Below are positions 55,603-63,184 of a stretch of DNA of 64,000 bases, piece by piece. Under the pieces are notes generated by a model that worked only from the letters and a program-made list of their open reading frames with translations, did not search any database and was not told the origin of the DNA. The stretch's first letter is position 1; the number at the start of each line of letters is the position of its first letter. The stretch spans positions 186,001 through 250,000 of the forward strand of contig CAVSMH010000012.1 in the NCBI GenBank assembly GCA_963728965.1, in the 5' to 3' direction. The stretch is from DASQZT01 sp963728965 (GTDB taxonomy: Bacteria; Acidobacteriota; Terriglobia; Bryobacterales; Bryobacteraceae). The position numbers and the translations under genes are program-made.

Positions 55603-57255
55603 ATGCGTAGGTTGGAAAACGAGACCAGCGAAATAGCGAGCCTGCTCGAGCGGCGAAAAGGGGAGGGGCTCTCATGCGCGTTGTTGGTTGGCGCGGGCTG
55701 CTCCGCCTCCGCTGAAATTCCGACCGCTTCAGGATTTGTGGCCAGGATACTGGAGATCTTCAAGTCTGAGGTCGGCGGGACCCCGCTCCCGGCTACCTAC
55801 ACCTACAAAGAGTGCATGGAACGTCTGTATAAGGCAGACCCCAATGAATATCATCGCGTCATCCATAGCTGGTCGTCCCCGGACAAGCTCAATCCCGCAT
55901 ACTTGGCGATCGCCGGTCTGTTGAAGAATGAATTCGTTGACCGCATCCTGACCACGAACTTCGATCCGTTGATTGCTCGGGCCTGCAACCTCGTGGGAGT
56001 CGACCCGGCGATCTATGACATTACAGCTATTGCCAGCGACACGTTTCAGCCCTCACACGCGACGCTTCCGGCTGTTTTCTATTTGCACGGCCAACACACC
56101 GGGATCGTGCACTTGAACCGCACAGAGGACTTCGATCGGTATGGCAATGCACTCGCCTCTTTGATTCAGCACACGAATCGGGAATGCGTCTGGATTGTCG
56201 TCGGTTACAGCGGCGAGAATGACGAGACGTTCCGCCATCTCGGTGGTCTGAAGCACTTCGAGCACCGTCTGTACTGGGTGGCGTTGAACAAGGAGTATCC
56301 CTGTCAGGAGGTCATGGATAGACTGGCCAACGCGGAAAATGCCTGTCTCGTCCGTGGGTATGATGCGGACCGATTCTTCGCGTCCTTGGCCAGACAGCTT
56401 GAGTGCTATCCCCCCTACATTCTGTCTCGACCCTTTGTCCGCATGCAGCAACTCATCCAAATGGCGGATCCGCCGAAGGCATGGTGGACCGGTCAGGAGG
56501 ATCTGGAGCGGGAAACGATTCAACTGTACAATCAAGCTGCCGGCCGCGTGGAAAGAGCGATTGACTTCTTCGACTCCACTAGGCCGGCTTATTCGGTAAG
56601 ATCCCCAACCGGCGGACTGGAAACCCCAAAGCCGAGTCCCGGCCTCATTCTGAACCTGTCGACCTACCGGCCCTTCAACAAACAGGCCTTTGCAGAAGCC
56701 GCACAATTGACCTCCTCCTGGGGAGAACCGAACGCCCGGGTCCGGGCTTTCCAGTCAAACTGGGGACCCGTGATCGTGGCGGTCGAGCATCACACCGATA
56801 TTCTGCGGCACTGCTGGCTCATGTGCAGCCCGCAGGCGCGCCCCGACTTCCTCACCGCAGAAAGCCTGATCGGGCGGCTGTGCCCTAGCGCCGCGTGCCA
56901 CCCTGTCGACATCGAAGACCCGAGCAGCATTGTCGAGGTGCAAGAAAAAACCGAGGCAATCTATCGGCACCTCGGGCCTGAACTGGATCTGAAGCCTTAC
57001 GAGATCACGGCCGATATCACGGGCGGTCTGTCGTCCATGACCGGAGGCATCGTCCTGGCAACCCTGGACGGCGAACGCACTATCGAATATCTGCGGCAGC
57101 AGCCCAGCCTCATTTTCTCGGACGCCGAAGGCAAGGCCGTGGCACTCACCCGCGAGCAGATCGTGGAAAACCAGATTCTGATCAGCATCCGGACGAGTGC
57201 CGCGATGGTGCGCGAGGTGGTCGTTCGCGAGCCCGGCAACAAACCACCAAAATGA
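55603..57255 (+). CDS. SIR2-CARF fusion, predicted cyclic-oligoadenylate-activated NADase
   Basis: 550 residues. Residues about 20-270 form a SIR2-like domain: LVGAGCSAS (GAGxS at 30-34), LTTNFDPLIARA (TTN-x-D 117-121), FYLHGQ with the catalytic His162, and VVGYSGENDE at 200-208. After a linker, residues about 385-550 look like a CARF domain, with ITADITGGLSSMTGG at 468-482, the ligand-loop motif shared by Csx1/Csm6-type CARF proteins. SIR2 domains in defence systems destroy NAD; CARF domains bind Cas10-made cyclic oligoadenylate. Together they predict an NADase switched on by target RNA. It follows cmr6 by 3 bp and overlaps the next gene. I cannot say whether this exact fusion has been studied. 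Confidence 0.82.
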   Translation: MRRLENETSEIASLLERRKGEGLSCALLVGAGCSASAEIPTASGFVARILEIFKSEVGGTPLPATYTYKECMERLYKADPNEYHRVIHSWSSPDKLNPAYLAIAGLLKNEFVDRILTTNFDPLIARACNLVGVDPAIYDITAIASDTFQPSHATLPAVFYLHGQHTGIVHLNRTEDFDRYGNALASLIQHTNRECVWIVVGYSGENDETFRHLGGLKHFEHRLYWVALNKEYPCQEVMDRLANAENACLVRGYDADRFFASLARQLECYPPYILSRPFVRMQQLIQMADPPKAWWTGQEDLERETIQLYNQAAGRVERAIDFFDSTRPAYSVRSPTGGLETPKPSPGLILNLSTYRPFNKQAFAEAAQLTSSWGEPNARVRAFQSNWGPVIVAVEHHTDILRHCWLMCSPQARPDFLTAESLIGRLCPSAACHPVDIEDPSSIVEVQEKTEAIYRHLGPELDLKPYEITADITGGLSSMTGGIVLATLDGERTIEYLRQQPSLIFSDAEGKAVALTREQIVENQILISIRTSAAMVREVVVREPGNKPPK

Positions 57256-58148
57256 CTCGCCATCCTGCAAAACCAACCCCCAAGAGCATCAGCCTCGAGA
57301 AACGTCAAAGACTTCGCGCCATCTTCAATGCCGTAAATCCGAGCGCCATCCTGGTCGTGGTGTTGCTCAACATACTCCTCAATATCGTTGCCTCGCTCAT
57401 GCAGGAGTGGATACCGAAGACTATTCTTCTGGCGGGCGCTGTCGCAGGAGTGCTACACCTCTTCCTCCTGATCGCCCGTGCGCGGCGCACGGCCACCGAA
57501 GAGGTAGCCGCCGAAGCCCAGGAGGTGCACATACCCAAATGCCGCGCGATCATCCTGTTCCTCAGCTACCGTCGGGGCAAGACCCCCGTCCGGGACTGGC
57601 TCGTGGACCCTCGCTTCCGCGGCGGTATCCTGAATCCTGAGATCCCCAAAATCATGGACCCGGGAACGCACGAAAGCTGGCGCATGCCCGTCGAAGGGAT
57701 TGCCGTCCACTATCCCCAGATCGATCGCGTGATCGTGTTCACTTCCAGCGATTACCTCAAGGACCCCGTCAAACGGGAGATCGACGAGGGCAGCCACCGC
57801 CAGTATCCGGATTTCAGACAACTGCTTTATAGGCTTTTCGAGGGCACCGGCCGCAGCCTCACCATCACCGATGTTCATGAGTTTCTGGATGCTCGGGAGG
57901 ATCTGAACCACGGCCTCGATTTTGAGGACGCCCGCGGATTAGTAGAGACCTTGGTCGAGGTGTACCGGCGCCTGCATCAGGTCGGTTATCGCAACAACGA
58001 AATTATGGTGGATGTCACCGGTGGTCCGAAGGTGACCACCGTCGCTGGAGCGGCCGTCGTGCTCGGCAAGGATCAGGTCTTCCAATACATCAGCACCCGC
58101 GACCATACGCCCCACGCCTATGATGTCCGCTATCCGGGAGACCTGTGA
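57252..58148 (+). CDS. Membrane CARF protein (two-helix TM-CARF)
   Basis: 298 residues. Two hydrophobic helices at about 31-50 (SAILVVVLLNILLNIVASL) and 57-75 (TILLAGAVAGVLHLFLLIA) anchor it in the inner membrane; residues about 97-298 form a CARF domain with FLSYRRGK near 103 and IMVDVTGGPKVTTVAGA at 251-267. No nuclease domain is present. It resembles the Cam1 idea of a membrane CARF effector that disturbs the membrane when cyclic oligoadenylate binds, but it has two helices rather than one. Its ATG overlaps the SIR2-CARF stop by 4 bp. Confidence 0.78.
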   Translation: MTRHPAKPTPKSISLEKRQRLRAIFNAVNPSAILVVVLLNILLNIVASLMQEWIPKTILLAGAVAGVLHLFLLIARARRTATEEVAAEAQEVHIPKCRAIILFLSYRRGKTPVRDWLVDPRFRGGILNPEIPKIMDPGTHESWRMPVEGIAVHYPQIDRVIVFTSSDYLKDPVKREIDEGSHRQYPDFRQLLYRLFEGTGRSLTITDVHEFLDAREDLNHGLDFEDARGLVETLVEVYRRLHQVGYRNNEIMVDVTGGPKVTTVAGAAVVLGKDQVFQYISTRDHTPHAYDVRYPGDL

Positions 58149-58402
58149 AGCCGCCGGAGACCGTCGTCATCGACCTGAAAGCGATCTACGGTGACACCGC
58201 CCTCTTGAGAGAACTCCCCTCATATGAAGCCCGGGCGCTCGCGCTCGCCGGCGAAGGCAACCAGGTCATTCTTACCGGAGCCGCGCCCGTGTGGCTCTAT
58301 CTGAGGATCGCCCACGCCCTGCACGGCAAGGCCCGGCGCCTGACTTACCGCTCTCCGGTTACCGGCGACGTCGCCATTTTCAACCACGACCCCTTTGCGT
58401 GA
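58145..58402 (+). CDS. Csx3-like small protein
   Basis: 85 residues from a GTG at 58145 overlapping the TM-CARF stop (GTGA). Residues 41-60 (VILTGAAPVWLYLRIAHALH) align with the GRGPIWL...AH core of Csx3, keeping two His at 57 and 60. The following loop reads TYRSPVTGD where I recall Csx3 having a Y-D-P-R-L-G loop, so the Asp/Arg pair of the ring-nuclease site seems absent. Csx3 degrades cyclic tetra-adenylate. Here either a divergent enzyme or a sponge that only binds is possible. Confidence 0.6.
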   Translation: MKPPETVVIDLKAIYGDTALLRELPSYEARALALAGEGNQVILTGAAPVWLYLRIAHALHGKARRLTYRSPVTGDVAIFNHDPFA

Positions 58403-58651
58403 TGGCATCATCCCCAGTCACAAAACATATCTTACTCAAATCAAACAACTTCATACCTGAACACTTGCGCCGCCCGGCTATATTGGGAATCGGTGACCAC
58501 GCCTCGTCCACATCCCGCCCCTTCCCATCCCAGCGCCCTGCGCGTTACCAAACGAACCCAAGAAGTTCTTTCTCTTCAACAAAACCTCCGCCGGAGAACC
58601 CAAGAATGAACCCCAATCCTCCGCCAACCCTGCGCCTGCTGTTTTGCCGAA
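58403..58651. other. AT-richer remnant between Csx3-like gene and the second duplication copy
   Basis: 249 bp. An ATG at 58402-58404 overlaps the Csx3-like stop (TGATG) and is open to 58692, i.e. through the duplication junction. The predicted peptide is Pro/Ser-rich after residue 40 and resembles nothing, so I do not call a gene; it may be the 5' piece of a gene cut by the recombination. Confidence 0.4.
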
Positions 58652-59096
58652 GGCGCTGGTCGGTTGCGGCGAAATCGACGGCCATCCGGTGATGCTGGCC
58701 AAGCCGCAAACGTATATGAATCTCAGCGGCGGATCGCTGGCGCCGCTGATGGAAAAGCACTCCATCCCGCTCGCTCGCCTGGTGGTGGTTTACGACGAGC
58801 TGGATCTGCCGTGGATGGCGCTGAAGATCAAGCCCAAGGGTTCCGCGGCCGGGCACAACGGCATGAAGTCGGTGATCGGCAGCCTGCGGTCGAGCGAGTT
58901 TGTGCGGGTGCGGTTGGGAATTCACCCGGGTCATCCGGTGAAGGATGGCGCGGGATTTGTGCTGTCGCCGTTTCGGCGCGCACACAATAAGGAGTGGGAG
59001 GAACTGGTCGGCTATGCGGCCGACGCGGTTCAGTCCATAATTGCCGAGGGCGTCGAAAAGGCCATGACGAGATTCAATCGTCGCGCCCCAGGCTGA
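58652..59096 (+). pseudogene. pth: 5'-truncated peptidyl-tRNA hydrolase (second copy)
   Basis: Begins at codon 43 of pth: the first 128 bases, with Asn9 and the catalytic His19, are missing. The rest is identical except for one silent base. An upstream in-frame TTG (58644) could start a 150-residue product, but it would lack the catalytic His, so I call it a pseudogene. Confidence 0.9.
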
Positions 59097-59110
59097 AACC
59101 AAGAGGAAGC

Positions 59111-59557
59111 ATGAGGATTTACGAAGAGCTGTTCATAGTAAAGCCGGATGCCCCGGACGAAGAGGTCGACCAGTTCGTGGAACAGTTGCGAACCCAGTTG
59201 ACCGAGGCCGGCGCCACGGTGGACAAAGTCGATAAGTGGGGCAAGCGCCGCCTGGCGTACAGAGTGGACAAGTATCGCGAAGGCGCGTACGTATTGTTCC
59301 AGTTCACCTCCGGCCCGGAAGCGGTCCGGGAGTTGGAGCGCCGGCTGCGCGTATCCGACGTGGTGCTGAAGTTCCTCACGGTGCGCATCGACGAGACGCT
59401 GAAGCGGCTGGAGAAGCGTAAGAAGGAACGCGACAAGCGGAATGCACGGCGGGCCGAGAAGGCGCCGTCCGCCCCCGCGCCCGCGCAGCCTGCGCTTGCT
59501 CACCAGATCTCGGAAGGTCCGGCGCCGGCCATGCCCGGCTTGCCGAAGGAGGGTTAA
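59111..59557 (+). CDS. rpsF: 30S ribosomal protein S6 (right copy)
   Basis: Encodes the same 148 residues as the left copy; one silent change (CGG for CGC at codon 110). Fully intact with its ribosome site. Two identical S6 genes 18.7 kb apart are unusual for a bacterium. Confidence 0.95.
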   Translation: MRIYEELFIVKPDAPDEEVDQFVEQLRTQLTEAGATVDKVDKWGKRRLAYRVDKYREGAYVLFQFTSGPEAVRELERRLRVSDVVLKFLTVRIDETLKRLEKRKKERDKRNARRAEKAPSAPAPAQPALAHQISEGPAPAMPGLPKEG

Positions 59558-59560
59558 TCC

Positions 59561-59860
59561 ATGGCGGAATCCAAAGGAAGACCGGGCAGCGCCGGACAGC
59601 GCCCCACCGGCGGCGACAAGGCGGTCGTCAGCCAGAAGAAACAGTATTTCCGGCGCAAGAAAGTTTGTCGTTTCTGCGTCGAGAAGATCGACGACATCAA
59701 TTATAAGGATGTGAAGCTGCTGCACGCCTTCGTGGCGGAGCGCGGCAAGATCATTCCGCGGCGTATTTCGGGCGTGTGCGCGCCGCATCAGCGCCGGCTG
59801 ACGGACGCCATCAAAAAGGCGCGGAACATCGCGCTGCTGCCGTTCGCAGCCACGTTGTAG
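59561..59860 (+). CDS. rpsR: 30S ribosomal protein S18 (right copy)
   Basis: 99 residues, identical to the left copy in my reading. Intact. Confidence 0.95.
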   Translation: MAESKGRPGSAGQRPTGGDKAVVSQKKQYFRRKKVCRFCVEKIDDINYKDVKLLHAFVAERGKIIPRRISGVCAPHQRRLTDAIKKARNIALLPFAATL

Positions 59861-59877
59861 GGCGGGAGGAAACTGGT

Positions 59878-60327
59878 ATGGAAGTCATTCTGAGAGAAGA
59901 CATTGAAAAGCTGGGCAGCCGCGGCCAGATCGTGAAAGTGGCCTCGGGTTACGCCCGCAACTACCTCCTGCCCAAGAAACTGGCCGTGGCGGCCACCGAT
60001 TCCAACCGCAAGATCGTGGAGCAGGAGCGCCAGGCGCACCTCCGCAAGGAAGCCAAGCTGGTGGGCGAGGCCCAGGACCTGGCCAAACTGGTGAATGGAG
60101 TCAGCGTTACCATCGCCCAGAAAGCCGGCGAGAACGACCAACTCTTCGGCTCGGTCACCTCCAAGGACGTCGCCGAAGCACTGGCCGCGCAGAACTTCAC
60201 CATCGACCGCCGCAAGATCCACATCGACGAGCCGATCAAGCAACTCGGCGAGTACAAGATTCCGGTGCGGCTGCACAAAGATGTGACGGCCGAAGTGACG
60301 GTCACCGTCGTGAAGGAAGAGTCGTAG
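59878..60327 (+). CDS. rplI: 50S ribosomal protein L9 (right copy)
   Basis: 149 residues, identical to the left copy, with the same GGGAGG ribosome site. Intact. The inverted repeat that follows the left copy is shortened here because the right boundary of the duplication falls within it. Confidence 0.95.
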   Translation: MEVILREDIEKLGSRGQIVKVASGYARNYLLPKKLAVAATDSNRKIVEQERQAHLRKEAKLVGEAQDLAKLVNGVSVTIAQKAGENDQLFGSVTSKDVAEALAAQNFTIDRRKIHIDEPIKQLGEYKIPVRLHKDVTAEVTVTVVKEES

Positions 60328-60385
60328 CAAGCCAGGCAGCGCCCGTCCGCGGACCCGGGCGACTCACTTCTGTTACCATGCGCCT

Positions 60386-61687
60386 GTGCAGCACAGACGA
60401 GCGTTCCTCCAAGCCGGCGCCGCGACGGCGGTAGCCGCCGGTTTCCATTCCGCCCTGGGCGCCAACGAGAAGGTAACGCTGGCGCTCATCGGCGGCCGCA
60501 ACCAGGGCCGCGGCGTAGCTCTTCGAGCGATCAAAGCCGGCGCCCAATTCAAGACCTTCTGCGATCTCGACCCGGCCATACTCAATAAGGTCGGCTCTGA
60601 AATCGAAACCGCGCAGTCGAAACGGCCGCAGTTTGAATCCGAATTCCGTCGCGTACTCGACGACAAAGAGATCGATGCCGTTGTGATCGCCGTGCCCGAC
60701 CATTGGCACGCGCGTATGGCCATTCTGGCGTGTCAGGCCGGCAAGGACGTCTACTGCGAGAAGCCGCTCACGCAGACGATCTATGAAGGCCAGCAGGTCC
60801 GCGACGCCGCCCGAAAATACAACCGCGTGTTTCAGGTCGGCACCCAGCGGCGCTCGGGCGAGCACTTCCGCAGCGGGGTGGAGTATGCCGCCTCCGGCAA
60901 ACTTGGCAAGATCTGCGAGATCAAAGCGTGGATCCACCAGGTACGGACCACCATCGGACGTCCGCCCGATGGCAGCCCGCCCGCCGGCATCAACTACGAT
61001 GCGTGGCTGGGACCCGCCCCCGCACGCCCGTTCAACCCCAACCGGTTCCACTACAACTGGCGGTTCTTCTGGGACTATGGCAACAGCGAGATCGGCAACC
61101 AAGGCGTACACGTGCTCGATGTCGCCATCTGGGCGATTCAGAAAATGCGCGGCATCGAGCATTGCCTGCCGGACCGGATTTCGGCCTCCGGCGGCATCTA
61201 TTGGCTGGACGATGCCAAGGAAGTACCCGACACCGAGATCGTGACCTATCACTACCCGGACCTGCTGCTGAGCTTCGAACTGCGCAGCTTCGCTTTCGAC
61301 CACGTGGCGCACCAGGGCCAGCAGATCCGCGGCAACGGCGGCACCGATTTCTACACCGCGTTCTACGGCACCGAAGGGACCATGCTGCTGACCAATAGCG
61401 GCTGGAAGGTGTCCCTGAAGACCGGCGAGGCTGGCCCGTCGGAGAAGGGTGTGCCGGAAACGCACGAGCAGAACTTCCTGGAATGCGTGAAATCGCGCCA
61501 GCGCCCCAACTCCGACGTCGAAATCGGCCGCCTCAGCACGACCCTCTGCCACCTCGGCAACATCTCGTATCACCTGGGCCGCGACATCCATTTCGACCCC
61601 CGTACGGAGACCTTCCCGGGCGACAGCGACGCCAACAAACTGCTGAAGAAGCAGCACCGGGCACCCTACGAGTTGCCCAAGGTGTAG
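60386..61687 (+). CDS. Tat-exported Gfo/Idh/MocA-family oxidoreductase
   Basis: 433 residues from a GTG at 60386, giving QHRRAFLQAGAATAVAAG as a Tat-type signal. Rossmann LALIGGRNQGRGVALRAI and the EKP motif (YCEKPLTQT). About as long as the one at 24739 but only distantly similar, so not a copy. Begins 25 bp after the right end of the duplication, so its promoter may lie inside or just before the repeated block. Confidence 0.85.
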   Translation: MQHRRAFLQAGAATAVAAGFHSALGANEKVTLALIGGRNQGRGVALRAIKAGAQFKTFCDLDPAILNKVGSEIETAQSKRPQFESEFRRVLDDKEIDAVVIAVPDHWHARMAILACQAGKDVYCEKPLTQTIYEGQQVRDAARKYNRVFQVGTQRRSGEHFRSGVEYAASGKLGKICEIKAWIHQVRTTIGRPPDGSPPAGINYDAWLGPAPARPFNPNRFHYNWRFFWDYGNSEIGNQGVHVLDVAIWAIQKMRGIEHCLPDRISASGGIYWLDDAKEVPDTEIVTYHYPDLLLSFELRSFAFDHVAHQGQQIRGNGGTDFYTAFYGTEGTMLLTNSGWKVSLKTGEAGPSEKGVPETHEQNFLECVKSRQRPNSDVEIGRLSTTLCHLGNISYHLGRDIHFDPRTETFPGDSDANKLLKKQHRAPYELPKV

Positions 61688-61797
61688 CGCGGAGCCCGGA
61701 CACGGCCCAGCGGTCGGGCAGCGGAGCAGGTTGGTTTCCAGCCCGCGCGGTGGCGCCGTTCGCCAACTGCCGCGATAGGATAGACGGGGTGATTCCA

Positions 61798-63024
61798 ATG
61801 ACAGCACGCAACGCGTTTCTTTCCCTGTTCGCCACGGCCGCGCTGGCGCTTGCCCAAACGCATTGGGTGGGGACGTGGGCGACCAGCCCCGCGCCGCAAC
61901 TGGCCGATGCCGCGCAGATGTATTCGTCCAGGCTCATTTTCGAAAACCAGACCTTGCGCGAGATTGTGCACACCAGCATCGGCGGCGCCAGCGTGCGGGT
62001 TCGCCTGTCCAACGCATACGGCGACCGGATGGTGGAGGTGGGCTCGGTCCACATCGCCGTGCGCGCCAAGAACTCCAGCACGGTGCCCGGCTCGGACCGC
62101 GTACTGACCTTCGGCGGCCGGCGGACTCTCGTGCTCTCGACCAACGCGCCGGCACTCAGCGATCCGGTGCCATTGCCCGTGCCCGCGGGCGGCGATCTGG
62201 CGATCAGCCTCTATCTCCCGAAGGCCGCCGAGGGCGCCGGAATCCACTATTCGGCCCAGCAGACCTCGTACATCGGCAAGGGCGATATGACGGCCGCGGA
62301 GTCGATCGCGAACCCCGAATCGATTACGTCATGGGTGTTTCTGACCGGCGTCGATGTGCTGGCGCCTGAGAGCGCTTCGGCGGTGGTGGCCTTCGGCGAT
62401 TCCATCACGGACGGGGCGCGTTCCACGGTTGACACCAATCGTCGCTGGCCGGATTTTCTGGCGGAACGGCTTCGCGGGCGGGGCGGGCACGAAGTCGGTG
62501 TACTCAATGCAGGCATCGGCGGCAACCGGGTCCTGCGCGATCCGGCGGAGAACATCCGTTTCGGGATGAACGCGCTGGCGCGGTTTGACCGGGATGTCCT
62601 GGCGCAGCCGGGCGTGAAGTTCGTGATCGTGCTGGAGGGCATCAACGATCTGGGACATGCCGGGACATCGGCCGCCCTGTCGGAAACGCCCACCGCGGAA
62701 GATCTGATCGCCGGCCTGACGCAGATGATCGAGCGCGCCCACGAGCGGGGCCTGAAAATATTCGGCGCCACGCTGACGCCCTTCGCGGGAACCGCCTTTC
62801 CGGGTTACTACACGCCGGAGAAAGACGCCAAGCGCAAGAAGATCAACGAATGGATCCGGACTTCGAAGGCGTTCGACGGGGTGATCGATTTCGACAAGGC
62901 GGTCCGCGACCCCGATCATCCGGACGCGATTCTGCCGGCCTATAACGGCGGCGATCAACTCCATCCGGGCGATGCCGGCTACAAAGCCATGGGAGCCGCC
63001 ATCGATCTTTCACTGTTCCAGTAA
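61798..63024 (+). CDS. Exported SGNH-hydrolase (GDSL family)
   Basis: 408 residues from the ATG at 61798, with signal ARNAFLSLFATAALALAQ. SGNH blocks are visible: VAFGDSITDGARS (nucleophile Ser), GIGGN, EGINDLGHAG (Asn) and DQLHPGDAGY (Asp, His). The N-terminal 190 residues form a beta-rich domain preceding the SGNH core. Such proteins deacetylate or de-esterify polysaccharides; no specific target is suggested. Confidence 0.88.
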   Translation: MTARNAFLSLFATAALALAQTHWVGTWATSPAPQLADAAQMYSSRLIFENQTLREIVHTSIGGASVRVRLSNAYGDRMVEVGSVHIAVRAKNSSTVPGSDRVLTFGGRRTLVLSTNAPALSDPVPLPVPAGGDLAISLYLPKAAEGAGIHYSAQQTSYIGKGDMTAAESIANPESITSWVFLTGVDVLAPESASAVVAFGDSITDGARSTVDTNRRWPDFLAERLRGRGGHEVGVLNAGIGGNRVLRDPAENIRFGMNALARFDRDVLAQPGVKFVIVLEGINDLGHAGTSAALSETPTAEDLIAGLTQMIERAHERGLKIFGATLTPFAGTAFPGYYTPEKDAKRKKINEWIRTSKAFDGVIDFDKAVRDPDHPDAILPAYNGGDQLHPGDAGYKAMGAAIDLSLFQ

Positions 63025-63184
63025 CGGTTGTTCGACGCCCACCGCATGTGGCGCACGCACTCGGCTGTTGCGCCGCGATTCCGGCAGCACCTAAGCGAAA
63101 CCCCGCAGTTTATCCGGAATCTCACACGTATTCCTGGAATGAACCTTGTCGCGCTCCCGTCACCGTGGCATAACGGTGCTGCCG

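Larger units (their letters stand above)
58652..60361 (+). repeat. Right copy of the 1.71-kb direct duplication
   Basis: See the left copy at 39934. Its left edge cuts pth; its right edge lies in the inverted repeat after rplI, then runs into the sequence leading to the dehydrogenase gene (GACTCACTTC). Confidence 0.9.

Noticed and set aside
58402..58692. A fourth accessory gene after the Csx3-like gene
   Set aside because: The frame crosses the duplication junction, is Pro/Ser-rich and looks like no known protein.
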